From contig BEXV01000367.1 of assembly GCA_003118195.1 (NCBI GenBank), positions 98,399-112,873 of the forward strand: a DNA stretch of 14,475 nucleotides. The letters are read 5' to 3'. The notes under the pieces were generated by a model, which was not told where the DNA came from, searched no databases, and saw only the letters and a program-made list of their open reading frames with translations. This DNA is from Hemicentrotus pulcherrimus. Taxonomy: Eukaryota; Echinodermata; Echinoidea; Camarodonta; Strongylocentrotidae. A program made the position numbers and the translations under genes. Below, one piece after another: positions 7,399 to 14,475 of this stretch (positions are counted from its first letter, which is position 1; each line of letters starts with the position of its first letter).

Positions 7399-7550
7399 AC
7401 ATGATAGAGTGGGTACATGTAGGTCAGATGAAGGAGCGATATTAGAGAATCAGATTGTTTTGCCATGGATTTTAATCAATATAAGATAGCCCAGTCATAT
7501 AGTAGGATTGACTCTCATATCAATCTCTCTCATGATTTCATCCCATACTC

Positions 7551-7915
7551 AAACCTGAATTTATAGTCGCACCAAAAAATGAAATCTTGGATCAATATAA
7601 TTTCTTATTGTATAAACCAAAATTGGCTCTCTCTGTTCCTGAAATGGGTAAATAAAATCCAGTATTGAATTTTCTTACCAAAATAGGAGTGGTTCTCTGG
7701 ATAATTGTCTTTGGTAGAAACAAAATGAAAAACAAAACTTCATCATTATTCAAAATATCGGATAGCAAACCTGAAGTTGTAGATCAATATAAAACCAGAA
7801 TCGGCCTTCCCTGAACGTGTACTCAGTCAATGGAAATTACTTGTCAACATTCTTGTACAGAAAGAGGATGGTTCACTGATAAATGTATTTGGTTGATCAA
7901 AATGAAAACAAAACC
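7551..7915 (+). repeat. Old imperfect tandem duplication
   Basis: Motifs recur in the same order: AAACCTGAA at 7551 and 7767, ATCAATATAA near 7593 and 7783, AAACCAAAATTGG with AAACCAGAATCGG, and GGTTCTCTGGATAA near 7691 with GGTTCACTGATAAA near 7870, each followed by TTTGGT and AAAATGAAAA. The period shrinks from 216 to about 179 bases across the block, showing an indel of roughly 35-40 bases. Frames are closed in both copies, so this is not an exon duplication. Confidence 0.55.
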
Positions 7916-7929
7916 CCAATATCTTTCAA

Positions 7930-8524
7930 ATACAGAACTACAGTATTGATAGCCCTTAAACAAAAATTATTATTTTTGGTACAGTCATTTTGTGAAAAAA
8001 TAGGCATGAACCTCTCACTAATTGCAACATTAACCTTTTTATCTGTTTCAAGTGCACTTAATAACATGTAAAAATGTTCAAAGGATACCAAAAGTTACCG
8101 GGACTTTTTTTGTTCCTTTTATTTTATTCTCTTCTCGTTAACTTGCCAGTTTCCTATTCTTCAAATTCTTCATCAGTTTTCTGGTCAACAATACACTCCT
8201 TATAGTTTGCGATCTCTGATTTTTTAACAATTTTATCCTTAAATGAAAGATGTTGTGCTAATGCTTTTTTTTGTCGTTGCCTAGATGGAATATATGTGCA
8301 TTTTTTGTAAGTCTTTTCTACATTCATATATACCAGCTCAGGATAAAAAGAATTGAAGGGGGAAAAAATGATTAAGGTATGCTCGAAGCGTAGCCAATAA
8401 AAATGTCACTTTGATTAAGTACACCATACCCCCAGTAGTCCAAGCACAGCAGTAGTCCCACCAATAATAGTTATGGTGGTTGGTCGCATCTGTTGTCTTC
8501 AGATTTATTGCAGGGTTTGGCGGG
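7930..8524. other. Unannotated stretch, no gene seen
   Basis: Two overlapping frames of 62 and 64 codons on opposite strands (7883-8071 and 7897-8091) have no recognisable domain. Near 8459 CCACCAATAA and TTATGGTGG form a hairpin with one bulged base. No mobile element was identified. Confidence 0.45.
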
Positions 8525-8836
8525 TATCATGTAGGTGTTTTGACCTACCTTACCATGGTATCATGTCGGTGTTTTGACCTACCATACTGTGGTATCATGT
8601 AGGTGTTTTGACCTACCATACTGTGGTATCATGTAGGTGTTTTGACCTACCATACCGTGGTATCATGTAGGTGTTTTGACCTAACATACCGTGGTATCAT
8701 GTCGGTGTTTTGACCTACCATACTGTGGTATCATGTAGGTGTTTTGATCTACCATACTGTGGTATCATGTAGGTGTTTTGATCTACCCTACCGTGGTATC
8801 ATGTAGGTGTTTTGACCTACCATACCGTGGTATCAT
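8525..8836. repeat. 34-bp minisatellite, nine full copies without indels
   Basis: Copies start at 8525, 8559, 8593, 8627, 8661, 8695, 8729, 8763 and 8797, and a six-base partial copy ends at 8836. Every period is exactly 34. Each unit joins two palindromes: GTAGGT, GTTTTG loop, ACCTAC; and, across unit boundaries, ATACC-GT-GGTAT. Copies 2 and 6 share GTCGGT in the left arm and are followed by CATACTGTGG, suggesting spread of variants in blocks. Since 34 is not a multiple of three, the frame changes at every unit and no protein is encoded. Confidence 0.95.
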
Positions 8837-8922
8837 CCAAGTTCCTAATGTTATGATAGTTTGTAACAGTGAATACCGTCTGTTGAATGCCAGAATGGCA
8901 TTACAATCTGTGTATGAGTTAA

Positions 8923-8948
8923 AGCCCTTCTGACTCCAAACAGACAAT
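8923..8948 (+). repeat. Copy 2 of a short dispersed repeat
   Basis: AGCCCTTCTGACTCCAAAC followed by AGACAAT matches 767-792 at 23 of 26 positions in the same orientation, about 8.2 kb away. The parent element is not identified. Confidence 0.5.
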
Positions 8949-9854
8949 CAATTAGATGACATCTCTTAACATTGAGGATCCTGATAACATACAAGTATGT
9001 AAACATGGGTAATATAGAAATATGCTAGAAAGGTGTTATTGTCAGATCCTTTGAATTGATAAGCAGTCAAGCAAGTAAAACATAACTTGGTAGAATATCT
9101 GCTTTGTAAAAGTGGAAAGAAATTAATTAGATAAAATGAAATATGAAAGAAGCTGGGGGCTTTCTAGTACATAATTTTATAATGTGTGTTAAGTAGTTGA
9201 GCTTAAAAGCCAAGTTTGTTTACCTGTTCTACTGGCTGATTGATATCATACATTTAACAAAATATCCTTGAAAAATATGAGGAATATAAATCTTTACAGG
9301 TTATTATTGGACACATGTATGATGTGGTAAAGCTAGGATGCAAGTGTAAGCCCTAACAAATCTTCCGAGCGAAAAAAAAAAATGAGGATCACATCGACAA
9401 TGTGAACACAATATTTTTTTTGTGTTTTGGCAGGTGGTATTTTGTGAATAGACTTTCAACCAAATAAGTAATCATCTAAGATCCTTATTCAAATCTGCAT
9501 CTAGGCAATGGACAAACAAATTAGGGTTTTGTAGTGGATACATTTTTAAAAAGTACAACTGCACCAACTTGGAGGCTCATGATCTTATGGAAGTTAATCG
9601 TAATTGAGTGGATTTGATTTGCCTTGCAAATGTCATTTCGCTGTGCAAGCAACCTGAAGCATGGAGAAATGGGGGAGAGAGAGAGATAAAGAGATGATGA
9701 TAATGTAAGCTCGCAGAGTTGTAGTGTGTGTATATTTGCATTGTATCTTTTTAGATATCTAGATATTATTGTGCTGCTGATAGTGGATTGCTGCTGTATG
9801 AACCATGGACCATAATTGAAAACACAAGTTCTGTACTCGCAATTTTTTTCTTAA
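8949..9854. other. Unannotated AT-rich stretch, no gene seen
   Basis: Short A and T runs (poly-A near 9371, poly-T near 9413) and a GA-rich patch near 9672-9690 are present. I see no open frame of note, tandem repeat or mobile-element end. Confidence 0.5.
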
Positions 9855-10028
9855 ATCTCTGTCTTGATCTGTCTCTCATGCTCATTCTCTCTTGCTCTCT
9901 CTTTCTCCCTCTTTCTCTGTTTCATTGTTCTATCTCTCTCCTGTTCTCTTTATCTATTTCTCTCTGTCTTTTTCTCCCTCAGACTCTTGCTCCCTCTCCT
10001 TTCCTCTGTCTTTCATTTTCTTTCACCA
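9855..10028. repeat. CT-rich pyrimidine tract
   Basis: The top strand is nearly all C and T with many CTCT and TTTCTC motifs. Two leucine and serine-rich frames (9788-10054 and 9864-10103) run through it in different registers, which is the signature of composition and not of coding. Confidence 0.85.
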
Positions 10029-10400
10029 ACTCCCCTTATGCTGTTGATGCTTAGGGGAAGATTGCCAGTTGGGACAGGGATTTTAAATATAAGGAATTTT
10101 TAACTTTGAGATGCTGAAGGGAATAAATTGTGCTTTGATGCTAATAGAAGAAGAGTTTAACTTGTTACCATTCCCCATGTAGATCCATCCAGAGTTATAT
10201 TTCATTTTCATTATATAACCTGAAAAGTAGTAATTAAAAGTGGTATTTGTTGGTGAGGTTGTAGTTCTTATTGTATTGTAAAGCACAAGGCGGAAGAGTG
10301 TTAGATAATTTCTTATAAAGGAAAACTTTTAGCCTTTTTCTAACTTGGTGTAGTGTGGTATAATGTTCAAGCTTAAGTTGAGTTTGAACTGATATGACTG
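10029..10400. other. Unannotated AT-rich stretch, no gene seen
   Basis: This lies between the CT-rich tract and the 41-bp repeat. A 67-codon minus-strand frame (10083-10286) has no domain. No repeat structure was recognised. Confidence 0.45.
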
Positions 10401-10630
10401 CCTACTCTCAAGCAGTGCCAATGATATAAGCTAACACTGTACCTACTCTCAAGCAGTGCCAATGATTACATGTACAATGCTGTATTTTAACCATCATACC
10501 TTGTAAATGACCTGCAATTCAGCTTCGGCTGCCATAATGTCAAGTGAATAAAACCTTTATTGAATTGAATTGAATGAATAAGCCAACACTGTACATTGGA
10601 GCAATGCCATGACATTAGCTAACACTAAAC
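10401..10630 (+). repeat. Interrupted repeat of a roughly 41-bp unit
   Basis: CCTACTCTCAAGCAGTGCC with AATGAT following occurs identically at 10401-10425 and 10442-10466. The unit tail ATAAGCTAACACTGTA (10426-10441) reappears as ATAAGCCAACACTGTA at 10578-10593, followed by GGAGCAATGCCATGACATTAG and GCTAACACTA, a diverged further unit. The array is split by the retroelement fragment at 10485-10576. Confidence 0.7.
10485..10576 (+). mobile_element. 3' end of a retroelement with a (TTGAA)n tail
   Basis: The segment ends CAGCTTCGGCTGCC, then AATAAAACCTTTATTGAATT and a TTGAA tandem tail (10559-10575). Termini of this kind (a TTCGGCTGC hairpin region, AATAAA, then a pentamer tail) are familiar to me from 5'-truncated non-LTR retrotransposons and their SINEs in invertebrates. 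Only about 90 bases remain, and it sits inside a 41-bp repeat array, as a truncated insertion would. No target duplication was seen and the clade cannot be named. Confidence 0.55.
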
Positions 10631-10752
10631 ATATGGAGTCAGTTGAACTCTTATATAATGCTCTTATCCCGTGTGCCCCTTTTGCAGTATGGTGATTCTG
10701 TAATCACTAACTTCACCTGTGAAATATTCTACAGTCTTAATAATTCTATGCC

Positions 10753-10758
<6 letters not shown>

Positions 10759-10786
<28 letters not shown>
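10759..10786. repeat. (AT)14 microsatellite
   Basis: This is a pure AT dinucleotide run of 28 bases, likely polymorphic in length. The YIYIYI stretch in the overlapping frame comes from it. Confidence 0.95.
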
Positions 10787-10789
<3 letters not shown>

Positions 10790-12595
10790 AATTCTTCATT
10801 CAAAATGTCTTCATACAAATTTTGTATAAATTAAATTCCTTCTTGTGTGAAAATGGGCTCTTGGTCTGAACTGTTCATTGAACAAACCAGTCATATCTTC
10901 CTCTCTCTCTCTACATGCAGACAGGCCAAGCCTATTTGCTTCCAGTATTAAAGGGGAATCTCATTATGCTTGGGATTATCAAAGGGTAACTCTTCCACCC
11001 CTGAATCTGAAATTATATGGCCTCTCTAAGTTGGGGGAGAGATTAACTGGAGCAATTATGTTCACATATGTGTACTTTATTTTCTGACAGTCATCATAAG
11101 GATTTATCATGATGTTCAAGGGATTTCAAGAGTGGATCATAACGAAAAACGCAAGAAAATATTATTAAACATACAAAAAATTTGATATTTGGATGTGTGA
11201 TGGGCAATAGCAAGTAGAAGCATAGAAATAATAATGTCAACTTTCCTTTTGTTATGTTCGTTGGCAATTGCGAAAAACTCATCTAAAGTTCTAATGGACT
11301 GGACTAGTATAATAAAAGGCGTGTTGGTGGATGACCAACTGACATACAACATTTTAGTAGAGTATCTAAAGTTCAGCCCATTCCATTGTTTCAATCTGGC
11401 TGTTGATATGATTTGGAGTATCTTTCTCTTGTTTTTCTTTGCTGCCATCACAGAAAATGGAGGAACCTAGAAATAGCTTTCAGACATGTACTTACATTGC
11501 GCATGCATAATAAATTTCATACATTGTAGCTTCTATCTCGTGGACCTACCATTCTCACCATTCACAGCCGAATTGCCTTTGCCTTTTAAGCTCAATGATG
11601 TTGGGCCCTTACACTATCAACACCTAATTTCAAGTAATGGGTAGCGATACAGTTACTGATTGCTTAATTAGTCAAGAGCGAGGAGAAAGACACAGACCGT
11701 GTAAGAAAACCCTCTTCTCAGCCGTAAAGTAGATATAAATCTCATTAGAATGGCAGGTTGAATGATATCTGATCTTGTACTATCGCCAATCACGCCTAGA
11801 CACATTGTAAACACATTCAAACAGAGAGATGGATGAATGGTGAATTAGAGCTCATGTGTCTCATTGACTGGGGAAATAATATGCTAGCTCTGGTATATTG
11901 CATATATTAAATCTTAGTTTCCTGGGAAATAAAGATGTACAGAAATCAAATTTTGCACAAAATCAAAATCTGATTTTTATTACACATTGTCAGAGAAAGG
12001 GGGTTACTGTCGTGAAATAAAGTTAACAGGGAACATCAAGAAGACAACAACCAGTTCTAAGTATTCTATTCCATACATAAAGAATGAACTTTTTGGTGGT
12101 ATTGTTTCTATATAGGTTGAGCTAGCATTGCTACAGTCCTTTTTTTCCAAGGCACTTTTTTCCTTCAGCTTCAGCTTATAATGTTTGAATCCAGCTTTTG
12201 TGCATTTTTGCTATTTATTCTGATGAGTGCAAGACAAAATGCTTTAGTATGTCTGCTTTCTTTGCTGCTCTTCAATTTCCATATATTTTCTAGAAAGCAT
12301 AAATATATCACCCAGTTATCAAACTGTAAAAATACAAAAGAGGTATTAAAAGTTTCTCTTTAAACACATAGATAATGATTTTTCCTTTTCTTTTTTTTAA
12401 AGTCTTTTATACCTTCAACTCTTTAACATTCTTCTTCCATTTCAAGACTAAGACCAAGGTTATTCATGACTATATGTTACTGGACTTTAATATCTACTAT
12501 ATGGACTTACCACACTCCTTTCAGAAAGATTTCAATTAATAAGAATAAGTAATACCCTGCTTTGATACCATGGTGTTTGGCCAGATCCAAATTAT
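10787..12595. other. Long unannotated stretch, no gene supported
   Basis: Frames of 60 to 104 codons on both strands (10878-11087, 11137-11451, 11234-11470, 12181-12363) overlap or are of chance length, and none shows a domain. The interval 11530-11860 is less AT-rich and more complex than its surroundings and includes ATTGCTTAATTAGTC, a homeodomain-type TAATTA core. It is the best candidate for conserved noncoding DNA in this part, though nothing in a single sequence proves that. A good polypyrimidine tract and CAG end at 10920 but lead into a short frame only. Confidence 0.4.
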
Positions 12596-12608
12596 GGGGG
12601 GGGGGGGG
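12596..12608. repeat. G13 homopolymer
   Basis: Thirteen consecutive G bases are followed by TTTTGG. Homopolymers of this length are prone to length error in both sequencing and replication. Confidence 0.9.
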
Positions 12609-12936
12609 TTTTGGTACATGTCAAGAAAAGTCATCAAGCCAAATCCAGCCCCTCCAGCAACATAAAATGGAAAAGAAAGAAAGATAAAATAAGAATTTTT
12701 AAAAAAAAGGTTATTACATTTTCAGGTGCCATTTTGTTTAAGTTAAGTGCTGGGGTGGGGGCACAGGCCTGCTAACCCTCCCCACCCCCTTAAAACTGAG
12801 AATGCATCAGCGATGACACATGATGTCTATATTATGAGGTATAAATCCAAGCAAAATGGATGATATTGTTTGTTGAGATGTAGCTGGCAAATATTTGCCA
12901 ACCTCTTAGGTTGATTCATCCTCGCTCAGTCACCAT
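12609..12936. other. Unannotated stretch, no gene seen
   Basis: A GC-richer patch near 12749-12790 has G-run and C-run strands facing each other (GGGGTGGGGGC and CCCTCCCCACCCCC). This could fold locally, but it has no gene or element structure. Confidence 0.4.
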
Positions 12937-13250
12937 ACCATTCTATCTCCTTTTCTCACCATCCCATTCCATACCATTCTATCTCCTTTTCTCACCATCC
13001 CATTCCATACCATTCTATCTCCTTTTCTCACCATTCCATTCCATACCATTCTATCTCCTTTTCTCACCATCCCATTCCATACCATTCTATCTCCTTTTCT
13101 CACCATCCCATTCCATACCATTCTATCTCCTTTTCTCACCATCCCATTCCATACCATTCTATCTCCTTTTCTCACCATCCCATTCCATACCATTCTATCT
13201 CCTTGTCTCACCATCCCATTCCATACCATTCTATCTCCTTGTCTCACCAT
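12937..13250. repeat. 36-bp minisatellite, 8.7 copies
   Basis: Units start every 36 bases from 12937 to 13225 (ACCATTCTATCTCC then TTTTCTCACCATCCCATT). The last unit stops after 26 bases. Copies are nearly identical: the third has ATTCC for CCATCCC-type sequence near 13033, and the last two have CCTTGTCTC in place of CCTTTTCTC (G at 13205 and 13241). Because 36 is divisible by three and the unit lacks stops in some frames, frames of 121 (plus, 12911-13276) and 117 codons (minus, 12930-13283) stay open across it and read as 12-residue repeats. With both strands open and no conserved flanks, this is a repeat effect and not a gene. Confidence 0.95.
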
Positions 13251-13844
13251 CTTGGCGTCCAAATGTCTTTTTGTGATACACATATTGAGTTACAGATAAT
13301 TACTTATGCAGCAGATATATCCGTGCAATGTGCTTTAAACTGTGATATAGTTTATACATATTTGGTTTTCAGAATTAATCACCTTTTAATGATCAAGAAA
13401 GGAAGTACAATAAGCCCACTGCCCTTTATGAAACATTAATTTTTCTGATTAATTGTAAAGTCGATTTTTGTGTTACAGGGCCCAGGCTTGCCATTCTAAT
13501 CAAACATGCTCCAGGGTGACATAAAAATGGGTAAAGTTAACAAATACAATATTTCTAAGAAAGAAAAATGCAAATATCAAATGAATAATATCAAATTAAG
13601 AGTATAGATGAATGATTATAACCACTGCATCAGATCTAAAGTGCATGGTCATTATTTTGTTGATAAATTGTTACAGTTCATCCCTGAAAACTCACACCCA
13701 AGTGTAGAAGTTCATTGTTAATATTTTCAGGTGAAAATAAATGAGATAAAATTGTAAATGAATCTTTTATATATCCTAGAGTGATAGTAGCATTTGAGTT
13801 CTTCTTTTCACAAGTTAATGATAAGGATAATGTTTATGATGATG
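13251..13844. other. Unannotated stretch, no gene seen
   Basis: AT-rich sequence. TGTGTTACAG at 13470-13479 resembles a splice acceptor, but its polypyrimidine tract is poor and the frames after it are short. No repeats were recognised. Confidence 0.45.
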
Positions 13845-13860
13845 CGTATCGGGAGATACG
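13845..13860. repeat. Perfect 6-bp inverted repeat with GGGA loop
   Basis: CGTATC and GATACG enclose GGGA. It is short enough to be chance, but it stands out in AT-rich surroundings. Confidence 0.4.
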
Positions 13861-14379
13861 ACCCTGTCATTGCAGTGTTCACTTCATACAATCATTGGAA
13901 ATATTTATGAAAGTATTGAAAGAGATAAGCTTTTAATGCTTTCTTCAACATTTCAAACAACCGTTGTGGAGCATAATGATAATGGTCCCAACAATATTGA
14001 TCAGCACCTTTAAACGTGTATATTGACTTGCGCTGAGAGCGATTGATTTGATACCTCATGCATGTAATGCATGAATTTATACTCTTGCTCAATTTTGAAA
14101 GAAAATAAAATAAAAAATCATGAAGCTTGATATAAATGGCAGGAAATCAATTACTGAGATTATCTCTGAAGACCCTAGATGTCTCAGAAAATTAATTTCA
14201 CTGGATTCCCAGTCAGGGAATTGGGTTTCTTCTCTGCTTATCATGTGTTTCTTGGTCACGTTGTATTTGTAATTTTGTGAATATCTTTTTTTGCTCTTGT
14301 ATAGGATATCACCATATCCATATTTTTTATTTCTGTACTTTCACATGCTGATTAGCAGTTTATTTACCTTTTAAAATCT
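13861..14379. other. Unannotated stretch, no gene seen
   Basis: A 66-codon minus-strand frame (13892-14092) has no recognisable domain. The only structure is the inverted repeat TCATGCAT-GTA-ATGCATGA at 14056-14074, a perfect 8-base stem with a three-base centre. Confidence 0.45.
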
Positions 14380-14434
14380 TTTCTCTTATCTCTATCTCTG
14401 TCTCCCTCCCCTTTCTCCCCCTCCCCTTTCTATA
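14380..14434. repeat. Pyrimidine-rich tract
   Basis: TCTCTTATCTCTATCTCTG followed by runs of C and T makes this the last of several CT-rich tracts in the window, all with the pyrimidines on the plus strand except the GA cluster near 7200. Confidence 0.75.
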
Positions 14435-14475
14435 CCAATCACTATCGCCTCTTCTTGGGCCGTTATTCGTTTTGC

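Noticed and set aside
7125..7466. 113-codon minus-strand frame with hydrophobic stretches that could suggest a membrane protein
   Set aside because: It is the translation of GA, CA and poly-A microsatellites. The hydrophobic runs come from CTCTCT and TTTCTT read as leucine, serine and phenylalanine.
8525..8836. CRISPR-like array with 34-bp period
   Set aside because: The repeats are head to tail with no spacers, so this is a minisatellite.
9788..10103. Two leucine-rich frames resembling transmembrane or signal sequences
   Set aside because: They overlap in different registers across a pyrimidine tract and have no domain.
10878..11087. Possible exon after the CTCTCTCTCTACATGCAG acceptor-like sequence ending at 10920
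   Set aside because: The acceptor looks good, but the three downstream frames are short or unremarkable, no donor is obvious and no homology is recognised. CT runs before CAG are common by chance here.
11137..11470. Overlapping frames of 104 codons (minus) and 78 codons (plus)
   Set aside because: Each is the shadow of the other in AT-rich DNA. Neither has a domain or a splice context.
12911..13283. Opposite-strand frames of 121 and 117 codons
   Set aside because: Both arise because the 36-bp unit is a multiple of three without stops. Simultaneous openness on both strands and the lack of flanking gene structure argue against coding.

Overview
The window looks like intronic or intergenic DNA from an animal nuclear genome. 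The most likely source is a marine invertebrate, probably an echinoderm such as a sea urchin. This rests on the sequence type: AT-rich DNA without bacterial gene structure, long dinucleotide and pyrimidine tracts, a tRNA-derived SINE ending in an AGCGCTATATAA-type tail, a GTCTCGCCTGC-ended element carrying GGTCAAAGGTCA motifs, and several short minisatellites. The taxon is recalled from repeat style, not from a search, and is only moderately certain.

I find no protein-coding gene, rRNA gene or functional tRNA gene that I can support. The open frames present are short, are low in complexity or arise from tandem repeats, and none shows a recognisable domain. The content is almost entirely mobile-element remnants and tandem repeats.

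Layout: 1-235 is a CT-rich tract with a perfect 53-base duplication. 512-629 is a second pyrimidine tract. 1150-1335 is a decayed GGTGGTCTTT-type tandem repeat. 2107-2849 is a terminal-inverted-repeat element with a complete 127-bp mariner-type MITE (2138-2264) inserted near its left end and with clusters of nuclear-receptor-like half-sites inside. 3953-4349 is a 43-bp hairpin minisatellite with an exact 153-bp higher-order period. 5304-5663 is a full-length SINE with a tRNA-like head. 6072-6894 is a non-autonomous hAT-type element with a 7/8 matching 8-bp target duplication. 7165-7400 holds GA and CA microsatellites, and 7551-7915 an old imperfect duplication. 8525-8836 is a 34-bp minisatellite built of two palindromes. 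9855-10028 is a further pyrimidine tract. 10401-10630 is a 41-bp repeat interrupted by the 3' end of a retroelement with a TTGAA tail. 10759-10786 is (AT)14, 12596-12608 is G13, and 12937-13250 is a 36-bp minisatellite open in frames on both strands. The rest is unannotated AT-rich sequence.

Nothing here works together as a gene system. The interest lies in the nested insertion history, in the three minisatellites (two of them built of palindromes), and in a transposon carrying a perfect DR1-type motif. I did not find convincing evidence of a new functional system.
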